Source: a virus. From it: DNA of 35,241 nucleotides. The notes under the pieces were generated by a model. The model saw only the letters and a program-made list of their open reading frames with translations. It was not told the origin of the DNA and made no database searches. Made by a program: the position numbers and the translations under genes. The DNA lies in the IMG/VR virus record IMGVR_UViG_3300023257_000067, positions 1 to 35,241 of that record, one strand, 5' to 3'. This document shows positions 19,391 through 27,275 of the stretch, piece by piece. Numbering within the stretch: position 1 is the stretch's first letter; each line of letters opens with the position of its first letter.

Positions 19391-19401
19391 AAGGAAATAA
19401 G

Positions 19402-20559
19402 ATGATTAAAAAAGAATGGAAAGAACTAACAGGGATTACTAATACTTTAGCACATGATTTATCCCTTGATGAAAAAATTAACATTGAAGATATGACTTGT
19501 AACGAATTAAAAATATTATATAAACATGATAATGGATTATTATATAATAATGCTTTCTTTAATGATAATACTAATATAGGATATGTTAATCCTAAAAAAA
19601 TAACTAAAAGTATTTTAACAGCTAATAATTTTGGTGGAAAAACATCTAAATGTAGAGTTAATTTTTATTATAACATGATACTTAAAAATAATATACTTGA
19701 TGGTGATTGGGATATAAAAGATATTATTAATATACCATCAATCAGTTATAAAAATAAGGAAGTAATAGCTTTAGAAAAAAGTATAAAAGAAATAGGATAT
19801 AAATCACAAAAAGAATTGGGTAAAAGTAAAAGTAATAGTGAAGTAGTTATAGCTATTGGTAGAAATGGTGAACTTTTACATGTTGATGGTATACATAGAT
19901 TACGAGTTGCAATAAAATATAATATTGAAAGAATACCTGTGATAATTGTTTTACGACATAAAAACTGGATACCAATAAAAGATGATATAATAAAAAACAT
20001 ACATAATTTAAAACGATCTATACTATATCAACCTATAACACATCCGGAATTTTCTGAATTTAAATCAGCTTATGATCATTATAGATATGATGTTATAAAG
20101 AAAAATTTAACATTAAAAAAAGGAACTCTTTTAGATATTGGATCATGTTATGGGTATTTCTGTAATAGATTTGAAGAATCTGGATTTAATTGTACTGCTG
20201 TTGAAAATAATAGTACTTTTGCTTATATGATAAATAAATTAAAAAATATAAATCAAAATACATTTAATATTATTGATCAGTCATTATTTAGCATGAAAGA
20301 AAAAAAATTCGATATTGTTTTAGGATTAAATGTGTATCAACATTTTATGAAAGGAAAATCAAAAATGAAACAATTTATAAATTATATCAAAACCTTAAAG
20401 GTAAAAGAACATTTTATACAAGTTCCTGAATATTTAAAAATAGAAGATTCAGATGATATAATGTCATTAGATTTTATTACTATGATTATAAAATACGGTA
20501 ATTTAAAAAACATGATTGAATTACCATCTAAAAGCAGAAAAATGTATAAATTATTCTAG
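19402..20559 (+). CDS. ParB-like domain fused to SAM methyltransferase
   Basis: 385 residues. A helical N-terminal part leads to a ParB/Srx-type core: EVVIAIGRNGELLHVDGIHR, where DGIHRL (162-167) is the typical nucleotide-binding loop. The second half is a class I methyltransferase: motif I LLDIGSCYGYF (243-253), an acidic residue after strand 2 (VENN), and FDIVLGLNVYQHF. The target is unknown. It interrupts the usual terL-to-neck gene order and looks like an added gene; it might modify DNA, RNA or protein during late infection. Confidence 0.78.
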   Translation: MIKKEWKELTGITNTLAHDLSLDEKINIEDMTCNELKILYKHDNGLLYNNAFFNDNTNIGYVNPKKITKSILTANNFGGKTSKCRVNFYYNMILKNNILDGDWDIKDIINIPSISYKNKEVIALEKSIKEIGYKSQKELGKSKSNSEVVIAIGRNGELLHVDGIHRLRVAIKYNIERIPVIIVLRHKNWIPIKDDIIKNIHNLKRSILYQPITHPEFSEFKSAYDHYRYDVIKKNLTLKKGTLLDIGSCYGYFCNRFEESGFNCTAVENNSTFAYMINKLKNINQNTFNIIDQSLFSMKEKKFDIVLGLNVYQHFMKGKSKMKQFINYIKTLKVKEHFIQVPEYLKIEDSDDIMSLDFITMIIKYGNLKNMIELPSKSRKMYKLF

Positions 20560-20574
20560 AAATTAAATTATCAT

Positions 20575-20582
20575 AATAAATA
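20575..20582 (+). promoter_or_regulatory. Possible late promoter (7/8 match)
   Basis: AATAAATA followed by AGATAGAGGATTAAT and the neck gene start. One mismatch to TATAAATA. Confidence 0.3.
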
Positions 20583-20597
20583 AGATAGAGGATTAAT

Positions 20598-21365
20598 ATG
20601 AAGAAAAGTGATCTAATAGAAAAAATAAAACGAAGATTAGGATATCCTATAGTAAAAATTGAGCTTGATGATATGCAAATAACTGACCATATTGATTATG
20701 CAAGGACTAAATTTATAAAATGGGCGGTTGGCCAAGCAACACAAGAATATTACTTTACACAAATGTTAATAGGTGGTCAAGAAGATTATGATATGCCTAG
20801 TGGTACTACAAGTATAATTGGTTATGATATATCATCTACTGGTGGTATAAACACTCTGTTTACTATGGAGAATTATCTTTATAATGCTGGTATGTTTAAT
20901 AGCGTAATTAACGGTGATTCTGGATATAATTTAGTATCATATCATATTGCTAGAGATTTCTTAGATACTGTAAAAAGATATACTGTTGATGCTTATAATT
21001 TTAGATATAATCAATTTACTAATATATTAACAATAAATCCTGTACCTCCTACAGGTAGTTCACTTACAGTAAGTGGTGTAACATATGATTCACCAGGTTT
21101 TATTCTTATTAGATCATATAAGACTGTTGGTGAAAATGCTGATTTATATGAAAATTTATGGGTACAGGATTATGTTACAGCTTTATGTAAAAAAACTTTA
21201 GGTATGATAAGAAGAAAATTTGCTAATTTCACAAGCATTGGTAATACAGGTATAGCACTTGATGGTGATAGCTTAATGTCAGAAGCTGATACAGCTATAG
21301 AAAAATTAGAAGAAGAATTGAGACTTGAAGAAACTTTTGAAGGAGGCGAAATTTTAATCGGATAA
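20598..21365 (+). CDS. Neck protein (T4 gp13-like)
   Basis: 255 residues with the layout of T4 gp13: RRLGYPIVKIELDDMQITDH at the N-terminus, a variable middle with LTINPVPPTGSS, then WVQDYVTALCKKTLGMIRRK, GIALDGDSLMSEADTAIEKL and the C-terminus GGEILIG (T4 FGILVG). gp13 joins the head completion complex at the portal after packaging. Starts behind AGAGGATTAAT. Confidence 0.8.
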   Translation: MKKSDLIEKIKRRLGYPIVKIELDDMQITDHIDYARTKFIKWAVGQATQEYYFTQMLIGGQEDYDMPSGTTSIIGYDISSTGGINTLFTMENYLYNAGMFNSVINGDSGYNLVSYHIARDFLDTVKRYTVDAYNFRYNQFTNILTINPVPPTGSSLTVSGVTYDSPGFILIRSYKTVGENADLYENLWVQDYVTALCKKTLGMIRRKFANFTSIGNTGIALDGDSLMSEADTAIEKLEEELRLEETFEGGEILIG

Positions 21366-21369
21366 TATT

Positions 21370-21813
21370 ATGAGATTTATCAAATACTTACAAGAAAAAT
21401 ATACAGGAATAGATGGAAGTAGTAATAAATATTCTGTTTATGAAAATCCGACTCCTTTAGATTTTAAAATGGCTTTAGAAGAAAAACCTAAAGTAAAAAG
21501 TGTGAGATTTATGGCTGATATAGAATCTAAAAAAATTTGGATAGCAAATGGTAATACAATTCATTCGTGGATGTGGTATGGATGTGTTAAAAAAAATGCT
21601 AAAACTAAAAGAGGATATGATGGTCCTGAAATGTTATCAGGTGAAGCTGAAAAAATAGGTAATAAATGGTATATGATACGATCTGATAGTATAAAAGAAG
21701 ATAGATCGGATGATGAAATTAAGGAATTATTTAGTTATAATTGGAAGTGGGTCAATAAATATATTATAGTAGATAATTGGATAAAAATTTTTAAAAAAGA
21801 AAGAGGCATATAA
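21370..21813 (+). CDS. Unknown late protein with MRFxxYLxE start
   Basis: 147 residues beginning MRFIKYLQEKYTGIDGSSNK. The first nine residues resemble the capsid-targeting peptides of T4 internal proteins, and the gene at 22490 has a similar start. The centre has SVRFMADIESKKIWIANGNT and the rest is mixed and basic. It lies between the two neck genes, so a virion protein is plausible. Family not recognised. Confidence 0.6.
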   Translation: MRFIKYLQEKYTGIDGSSNKYSVYENPTPLDFKMALEEKPKVKSVRFMADIESKKIWIANGNTIHSWMWYGCVKKNAKTKRGYDGPEMLSGEAEKIGNKWYMIRSDSIKEDRSDDEIKELFSYNWKWVNKYIIVDNWIKIFKKERGI

Positions 21814-22425
21814 ATGACAAGACAACCTTTTGGTGGACTTAATAAACCTGGATGGTCTTTACATGATTTACAAGGTAATCCAGAACATGGATTAATGGAA
21901 TCATTAATATCAGAATATACAGATGTTTCAGGTATTGAAGTTAAATATTATATAAGATCTGCTGATGCTTCATATGATCCTTTGTATGGTGAAGATGATT
22001 CTATAGAATTTGATAGTTATAAAGAAACAAAAATATTATATGATATTGATCAAGAGCCTAGTATAATGACTGCTTTTGGTATTTATGGCGAAGATACTAT
22101 AACAATACAAATGCCTAAATCTATATATTATAGAGATGTAAGCAAAACTGTAGAGCCTAGACCCGGTGATATTATTAATATTAAATGGAATAATAGAAAT
22201 TTTGAGATAGCTAATGTGGATGATGATGATAAAGTATTTCAATTAAAAAGATTTATATGGTTGATGGTACTAAAACCTTACAGATTTTCAGAACAAAGTG
22301 ATACTGCTTCAGAAATATCTTTATCCAAACCAGTTAGTGCATATGGTGATAATGAATGGCTTGAAGCACAAAGTGAAAAAATAGATGATTATGATGATGT
22401 AGATACTAGTATATATGGATTTTAA
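21814..22425 (+). CDS. Neck protein (T4 gp14-like)
   Basis: 203 residues. The gp14 pattern is visible: a region SGIEVKYYIRSADASYDPLY-GEDDS, then FGIYGEDTITIQMPKSIYYR and EPRPGDIINIKWNNRNFEIA, matching the order in T4 gp14 (GVECYYVPRE..., QVQDEVTLSINPNLF, EGDLIYFPMDNSLFEI). gp14 binds gp13 at the head-tail joint. Shorter than T4 gp14 (256), with a divergent acidic C-terminus. Confidence 0.78.
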   Translation: MTRQPFGGLNKPGWSLHDLQGNPEHGLMESLISEYTDVSGIEVKYYIRSADASYDPLYGEDDSIEFDSYKETKILYDIDQEPSIMTAFGIYGEDTITIQMPKSIYYRDVSKTVEPRPGDIINIKWNNRNFEIANVDDDDKVFQLKRFIWLMVLKPYRFSEQSDTASEISLSKPVSAYGDNEWLEAQSEKIDDYDDVDTSIYGF

Positions 22426-22447
22426 AAATTCTGAAAAAATATAAAAA

Positions 22448-22476
22448 TTTACTTATTACTAATATTGTTATATAAT
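22448..22476 (+). promoter_or_regulatory. Sigma70 promoter
   Basis: TTTACT (22448-22453), 17 nt, perfect TATAAT (22471-22476), then AAAAGGAAAAATA and the ATG at 22490. Confidence 0.68.
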
Positions 22477-22489
22477 AAAAGGAAAAATA

Positions 22490-22993
22490 ATGAGATTTGA
22501 AAAATATATGATTGAACAAATGATAACAGGTGCTTTTTTTATTAGTCCAAAGGGTGAGTTAATAGGAGCTGGTGCTAAAAAACATATTAACATAATAATA
22601 GATGATCCTAAAAAATTTGGATATACTGATGAAAAAATAAAAAAAATATTTTTTAAATATAATGAAAAAATGGGTCAAGAGGGTAAAGCTAGAGAAGAAA
22701 TCATACTTGACCTAATAAAAAAAGGTTGGATTCATTTAAGAAGACGACCTAACAAATACTGGATTATTAATGCAGATAGAATGACTAAAAAAGTAAGAGA
22801 TGTTATATCCGACTGGTCAAAAAAAATACTAAAAGGTATAAAAGGTGTTAAAGAAGTTGATAAATATATGGATGTTAAAATAATGACTATGAATGGTCAA
22901 TATAGCCGAAATTTAACAATAGATGATATAGCTAATAAATATGCTTTACAGGAATCAAAAGATAAAAAAATAGAACATAAAATTATAATATAA
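22490..22993 (+). CDS. Conserved phage protein, MRFxKYMxE start
   Basis: 167 residues. After MRFEKYMIEQMITGAFFISP comes GELIGAGAKKHINIIIDDPK, KFGYTDEKIKK and GQEGKAREEIILDLIKKGWI, then a basic segment (HLRRRPNKYWII). The AFFISPKGELI / KFG / GQEGKAREEI order is shared with unnamed proteins of phages and bacteria. The N-terminal nine residues resemble a capsid-targeting peptide. Own promoter at 22448-22476. Confidence 0.62.
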   Translation: MRFEKYMIEQMITGAFFISPKGELIGAGAKKHINIIIDDPKKFGYTDEKIKKIFFKYNEKMGQEGKAREEIILDLIKKGWIHLRRRPNKYWIINADRMTKKVRDVISDWSKKILKGIKGVKEVDKYMDVKIMTMNGQYSRNLTIDDIANKYALQESKDKKIEHKIII

Positions 22994-22996
22994 AAA

Positions 22997-23045
22997 TGAT
23001 TCATATATAAAACATAAAGATATGTTATGACTCATATATGAATCA
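22997..23045 (+). repeat. 12-bp inverted repeat with inner stem
   Basis: TGATTCATATAT (22997-23008) and ATATATGAATCA (23034-23045) are perfect complements, with AACATA/TATGTT inside. It sits between two late genes and 7 nt before the AGGAG of the second, so it may control translation or processing. Confidence 0.5.
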
Positions 23046-23060
23046 AAATTAGGAGATATT

Positions 23061-23273
23061 ATGAAAATTAATAAAAGAATTGATAAATATTTAAATGTTG
23101 AAAGATATAAAGTTGGTGATAATATATTTATTACATCTAAAATACATGGTTTAAAATCTAATCATAAAGGTGTTATTACTAAAATAGATGGTGAATATCA
23201 TCTTGTATTACCAAAAGGACGTAAAAAAGGTGAAGAAGTTGAATTATATAGACATGAAATGAAAAAAGCATAA
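23061..23273 (+). CDS. Small basic SH3-like protein (70 aa)
   Basis: MKINKRIDKYLNVERYKVGD followed by strands typical of a KOW/SH3-type barrel (NIFITSKIHGLKSNHKGVIT, KIDGEYHLVLPKG) and a basic tail. Start behind AGGAGATATT. Last gene of the plus operon before the terminator. Function unknown; RNA or DNA binding possible. Confidence 0.6.
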   Translation: MKINKRIDKYLNVERYKVGDNIFITSKIHGLKSNHKGVITKIDGEYHLVLPKGRKKGEEVELYRHEMKKA

Positions 23274-23280
23274 TATTTAA

Positions 23281-24153
23281 TCAAAAAAATAAATTCAAAT
23301 TAGACTTGTTGACAGAATTCAACAAGTCTTTTTTATTCATAGGATCTAATAATATCTCAATCTTGGCTGTGAAATATTTTTTAATCATCTTATCATAATC
23401 TATCTGAACAATTTCATTAAATTCTTTTGGCCATCTTAAAAAAGAAACACTTTCAAAACCAAATGCATTTTTCTTTACATAAATTATTTTAGCTTTACTC
23501 TTATTATGTATATCCTCATATTTATCAACTATATCCAGATGCTTAAGCATTTCTCTGTAATTATAAACACCTTTAACATGCCAAGGTGTACCCTTTCTAG
23601 GACCAGTAGGTGATATATATTTATTGATATTATTAACACTTGTATTGACAGATATTTCTTCTGGATATACCTCTTTTAATTCTTTCTTATATCTTTCTAT
23701 AATATTTATTAATTCATCATCAGATGTATCTTTTAAAATAAGATTCATTATATTTTTAAGTCTTGGTCTTACTGCTTCTGGTGTCTCTGATCTAATAATT
23801 TCAAGTCCTGTTGTTTTGAGTTTATCTACCGGCGCCCCTTCTTCATCAACACACCAAAATGAATATTTCTTCTTTTTAACAAATAATGTTGACTTAGCTA
23901 CAATTTCTTGCTTAAATGTAATTCTAAAATCAGTTACATTAGAGTTATAGCATTTTCTTTGTATTTCTCTATAAGATCTTGAATCAACATTATCTTCTAT
24001 TACAGAAGATATTTTTCTAATATAATCAATAATTTTTTCTTCATCTAAAGATCTCCATTTGTCTCCTATATGCTTATCAAGAAACGATCCGAGATTAATA
24101 AAAAGTGAATCAGTGTCAACTCCGTCAAATGTAGAGGATGTAATCCTGTACAT
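23281..24153 (-). CDS. Family B DNA polymerase, C-terminal part (gp43B-like)
   Basis: 290 residues as an ORF. It opens with the catalytic motif C, GVDTDSLF, and continues like the palm/thumb of T4 gp43: KQEIVAKSTLFVKKKKYSFW, KTTGLEIIRSETPEAVRPRL, SPTGPRKGTPWHVKGVYNYR, FGFESVSFLRWP. The ATG at 24153 lies in a hairpin and is out of frame with the better start at 24181 (MTRGNKSVEDVQDYILYI then TGA), whose end YILYI is what should precede the DTDS motif. A +1 shift at ATT-TGA-C would join them. Partner of 24399-26165. Confidence 0.85.
   Translation of the reverse strand: MYRITSSTFDGVDTDSLFINLGSFLDKHIGDKWRSLDEEKIIDYIRKISSVIEDNVDSRSYREIQRKCYNSNVTDFRITFKQEIVAKSTLFVKKKKYSFWCVDEEGAPVDKLKTTGLEIIRSETPEAVRPRLKNIMNLILKDTSDDELINIIERYKKELKEVYPEEISVNTSVNNINKYISPTGPRKGTPWHVKGVYNYREMLKHLDIVDKYEDIHNKSKAKIIYVKKNAFGFESVSFLRWPKEFNEIVQIDYDKMIKKYFTAKIEILLDPMNKKDLLNSVNKSNLNLFF
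23302..23335 (+). terminator. Intrinsic terminator of the packaging operon
   Basis: Stem AGACTTGTTG/CAACAAGTCT, 8-nt loop, then TTTTTT. It ends plus-strand transcription but is located inside the last codons of the opposing polymerase gene. Confidence 0.85.
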
Positions 24154-24181
24154 CCTCTACACTCTTATTACCTCTTGTCAT
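24125..24181 (-). CDS. Alternative N-terminus of the polymerase C-part
   Basis: ATG at 24181 behind AAGGATAAATAAT reads MTRGNKSVEDVQDYILYI and stops at TGA (24125-24127). Skipping one base there enters the polymerase frame as ..YI-DGVDTDS. A perfect 12-bp inverted repeat (24131-24160) lies in this coding stretch, just before the stop. Likely the true start of the C-part if frameshifting or a repair of the frame occurs. Confidence 0.55.
   Translation of the reverse strand: MTRGNKSVEDVQDYILYI
24131..24160 (-). repeat. Perfect 12-bp hairpin at the polymerase frame break
   Basis: GTAGAGGATGTA and TACATCCTCTAC with a 6-nt loop. It contains the ATG at 24153 and ends a few bases before the TGA where the frame changes. 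Confidence 0.7.
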
Positions 24182-24194
24182 ATTATTTATCCTT

Positions 24195-24397
24195 TTATAA
24201 TTTAAATTCTTTTTTAATAGTTTTTAACCATTCTATATCTGTTAAAGTTTCGATATCAGTTATTCTTTATCTTTATATATTATATCATGTTTCTCAAAAA
24301 TACTAATCAATTCTCTTTTAACACTTTCTTTAAATACCTCCTGTATATGCATTTCAAAAAAATACCAAACATCATTTATTAATTGTTTATTTTTCAA
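24195..24397 (-). pseudogene. Small ORF between polymerase parts, frame broken
   Basis: TTG at 24397 (behind GGAGAGTTATAA) reads MKNKQLINDVWYFFEMHIQE and KHDIIYKDKE, stopping at 24260. The next frame continues ITDIETLTDIEWLKTIKKEF to a stop at 24195. One shift gives a protein of about 68 residues. It separates the two polymerase genes; family not recognised. Confidence 0.45.
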
Positions 24398-24398
24398 A

Positions 24399-26165
24399 TT
24401 ATAACTCTCCTTTAATTTTATTAATTATATCAATTAGTTCTTGACTTGGTTCATTAAGCAATTCATTTACAAATCGTTCACCATTTTTAATGGTCTGACG
24501 ACCACATGATGTAATGGCTTCTGCAATATTTATGTTAAAATATCTACTATAAGGTACTGACATTATACCAAAAAATCCATTTAATACTAATTTTAAAGCT
24601 AATTGTAATGAATGATATTGCTTAATTTTATCCTTAGTATTTTTTAAATCATTATCTCTTAAAACTGGTAATGATTTTTTCATTTTAATCATTTTCTTTT
24701 TAACTTTAATTCTTTTCTTAAATACTGTTTTTTCAACATCAGCTACTACTCCCATTTTACTATTTGAAAAAACAGATCCACATGGGGCAACTGATAACAA
24801 ACGGTTTTTAATAGCTTTATTGAATATTTCAAGACTTTTATTTTTAAAGTCTATTATTTTAGAGCCTTTCATTAAGTTAAAAGATGGGTAACATTTTGTT
24901 TTAGTAAAAGTCATAATTTCATTTTCTGTAAATCCTAACACCCTACCATAATATGTTTCAGGTGACATATTTAATGTTATTATAGCTGTAGGATAAGACG
25001 ATGCTATATCAAGATCAACAACCCACATATGTTTACCCTTCTGTGGTTCTTTAACATATGCCGCCTCAAATCCTTCTTGAACACCGCCAGTAAAATGAGG
25101 AGCACATAACCCTCTCCTTCTATAATATGTGAGCATTAACCCTTCTATTAACTGTGTTAATGTTCTATAATTCTTCATAGGTGATTTACATAATAAAGAT
25201 AGGGTCTGAACAAGATTAATATACTTTAATTTATCATCTATTTGATGTACTCTATAAGCATCTATAATATTATAATCAACATATTTTTCCCAATTGTTAT
25301 TATAAAGACCTCTTAAATCTTCATATTCAGAGTAATCAAGTTTACCAACACCGAGTTCAAAATTTGAAACAAAATCAAGACTATATCTTTCAAGTCTATT
25401 AGGTGAATACCATTTATATAAATCAATATAATCAAGTATAGATACACCAGCTATATCAACATTCATGTCTTTACCATCTTTTGACATCCATGTTTTTACA
25501 ATACTTATAGGTGATAATTTTTTATATATTGCAGTATCATTACCAAATAAGTTTTTTGACCTATTGATAATATATGGTATATCAAATCCATTTATATACC
25601 AGCCACTTATAGTATCACATGGACTTTTTGACATAAAATTAAAAAATGACATTAACAACATTTTATCATTTTTACATTCTATATAATTAATAAAATCAAC
25701 ATTTTTATATTTACCGTTATATGGTTTAGTACCAAATGTGGTGGTTATACCCGTTATATTATTATGGACAGATATAAGTGTTATAGGGTCATCAGCATTA
25801 TTTATATCTGGAAATTTACCACTATCACTATGAGTTTCAATATCAATAACATAATTTTTAAGTTTTGGCACATCCATCAATTCATCGTCTATACCATAAT
25901 ACCTTTCAGCTAAAAATTGTATCTCAGGACGTACTCTATCTTCATATAAATCTTTTTGATCTTTACATGCACTATAGTAATCAGAATATGATTTAAATTC
26001 TATTTTCTTAGCATTAAATCCATCTGTTGTTTTAAAGTCACCATCTTTTTTTCTTTTAAAAGCATACGGTACATATGGTATGTTAGTATAAAGATTTTCA
26101 CCTTTTAATTGTTCCCACAAATGTATTGTATTAGTATTTATTGAATAATAAACATTCTTAAACAT
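24399..26165 (-). CDS. Family B DNA polymerase, N-terminal part (gp43A-like)
   Basis: 588 residues. 3'-5' exonuclease with VIDIETHSD (DIE at 108-110), a second motif around DTISGWYINGFDIPYI and third YNIIDAYRVHQID. Then polymerase motif A WVVDLDIASSYPTAI and motif B LKLVLNGFFGIMS. It ends NGERFVNELLNEPSQELIDI.., shortly before where motif C should be; that motif is in 23281-24153. Split gene 43 is known in some T4-like phages. The two parts would have to assemble into one enzyme. Confidence 0.92.
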   Translation of the reverse strand: MFKNVYYSINTNTIHLWEQLKGENLYTNIPYVPYAFKRKKDGDFKTTDGFNAKKIEFKSYSDYYSACKDQKDLYEDRVRPEIQFLAERYYGIDDELMDVPKLKNYVIDIETHSDSGKFPDINNADDPITLISVHNNITGITTTFGTKPYNGKYKNVDFINYIECKNDKMLLMSFFNFMSKSPCDTISGWYINGFDIPYIINRSKNLFGNDTAIYKKLSPISIVKTWMSKDGKDMNVDIAGVSILDYIDLYKWYSPNRLERYSLDFVSNFELGVGKLDYSEYEDLRGLYNNNWEKYVDYNIIDAYRVHQIDDKLKYINLVQTLSLLCKSPMKNYRTLTQLIEGLMLTYYRRRGLCAPHFTGGVQEGFEAAYVKEPQKGKHMWVVDLDIASSYPTAIITLNMSPETYYGRVLGFTENEIMTFTKTKCYPSFNLMKGSKIIDFKNKSLEIFNKAIKNRLLSVAPCGSVFSNSKMGVVADVEKTVFKKRIKVKKKMIKMKKSLPVLRDNDLKNTKDKIKQYHSLQLALKLVLNGFFGIMSVPYSRYFNINIAEAITSCGRQTIKNGERFVNELLNEPSQELIDIINKIKGEL

Positions 26166-26174
26166 ATTTATCCT

Positions 26175-26375
26175 TTACCAATTCTCAGAACATGACAAAT
26201 CTAATATCTCATTAAGAAATTCTACTTCCTTTATAACACCTAATGATGTAGGTGTAAACGAATATTTTATAGCACCACCTATAGCACCAAAATAATATTT
26301 ATCTCTTTTTTCATTAACATCTATTATCCATTTATCAATTTTTATTATTTCATCTGCTGTGAATTCAAATTTCAT
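26175..26375 (-). CDS. Conserved small phage protein (GAIGG..YSFTPTSLG)
   Basis: 66 residues. The block FGAIGGAIKYSFTPTSLGVI in the middle and the C-terminus ENW are typical of an unnamed family common in large phages. It is 10 nt upstream of the polymerase N-part. Weak ribosome site. Function unknown. Confidence 0.7.
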   Translation of the reverse strand: MKFEFTADEIIKIDKWIIDVNEKRDKYYFGAIGGAIKYSFTPTSLGVIKEVEFLNEILDLSCSENW

Positions 26376-26394
26376 TATATCATCTATACCACAT

Positions 26395-26721
26395 TTATTT
26401 TATTCCACAATATCTAACTATATAAAAAATTTCATCACAAATACGATTTTCACTAATAGTATATAAATAAATTTTACTATAATTTTCTTTCATAATATAT
26501 TCTATAATATCAGTTGTTTTGGTAGATTTTATTGATATAATTTTATATATTGTATCACCATCTTTAAATATAGGTTTATCAACAATATCTATTTTTTCAA
26601 AAAAATGAGCATATAAATCTTGAAGAATGCTTTTTAAATAAATTAAATCTTGAGGTTGATTTTTATTAGACATTTCTATATTCATTATTTCTTGATTTTT
26701 ATTAAACATTTCTATATTCAT
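26395..26721 (-). CDS. Unknown protein with duplicated N-terminus (108 aa)
   Basis: The first 22 residues are two copies of MNIEM(F/S)NKNQ, from a 36-bp tandem repeat at 26656-26727, so two start codons with the same context exist; the second may be the ancestral one. The rest has KSILQDLYAHFFEKIDIVDK and strands with Tyr/Ile. Family not recognised. Confidence 0.6.
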   Translation of the reverse strand: MNIEMFNKNQEIMNIEMSNKNQPQDLIYLKSILQDLYAHFFEKIDIVDKPIFKDGDTIYKIISIKSTKTTDIIEYIMKENYSKIYLYTISENRICDEIFYIVRYCGIK

Positions 26722-26727
26722 TATACC
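26656..26727. repeat. 36-bp tandem duplication
   Basis: Two copies (26656-26691, 26692-26727) differing at a few positions, spanning the start region of the 26395-26721 gene and duplicating its start codon. Confidence 0.8.
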
Positions 26728-26729
26728 AC

Positions 26730-27260
26730 CTATACCACATTAAACATAATATTATTAGATTCCCATAAATCTTTTATAAATGTTTTTTCTTTATCTGATT
26801 GAAGTGAATTAACAATTCTCTTATCCTTATTAGTATCAATCATTAAGAAGATTGTAAAGTCAAAAGATTTACTATATATCATACATTGGCCTATACCTTC
26901 TCTTATTGATGATCCATTATCACCTTTTTTTATTTCTATAGCAATATTAAGATCTTTAAATTCTACTATCATATCTGGTCTATGAAATACATTAAAAAAC
27001 AATAAGTTATGTACTGTTGATTTTTTATCACCTTCCCATATTAAAGACTTTTGTGCTTTATTTTTTGCTGTACTTTCTTTAATACCATCAAATTCTATAA
27101 ACATGTTTTCTATTTTTCTAAGCAAATGTGGATAAATAAATTGTTTAATCCTTGATTCGTCTTGTTTTATATAGTCTATTGTACCATAAATATCGGGATG
27201 TTTCAAAACATGTATAATATCATTTAATATCTTAACTCTTTTCTTCGATTTATTTAACAT
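26730..27260 (-). CDS. PD-(D/E)XK nuclease-like protein
   Basis: 176 residues from the start at 27260 (MLNKSKKRVKIL), chosen for AGAGG just upstream over the ATG at 27275. The C-terminal half reads RPDMIVEFKDLNIAIEIKKG then IREGIGQCMIYSKSFDFTIF, where PD, E-I-K and the later Gln helix fit the PD-(D/E)XK nuclease fold. The N-terminal half is helical. Possibly a host-DNA or recombination nuclease; substrate unknown. Confidence 0.62.
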   Translation of the reverse strand: MLNKSKKRVKILNDIIHVLKHPDIYGTIDYIKQDESRIKQFIYPHLLRKIENMFIEFDGIKESTAKNKAQKSLIWEGDKKSTVHNLLFFNVFHRPDMIVEFKDLNIAIEIKKGDNGSSIREGIGQCMIYSKSFDFTIFLMIDTNKDKRIVNSLQSDKEKTFIKDLWESNNIMFNVV

Positions 27261-27275
27261 AATACCTCTCACCAA

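Noticed and set aside
23624-23950. Plus-strand ORF of 108 codons
   Set aside because: Antisense to the polymerase C-part, no start signals and Ser/Leu/Ile-rich shadow composition.
24154-24398. Intron or intein between the polymerase parts
   Set aside because: No group I or II core, no intein blocks, and a separate ribosome site plus small ORF are present; joining the flanks does not restore one frame.
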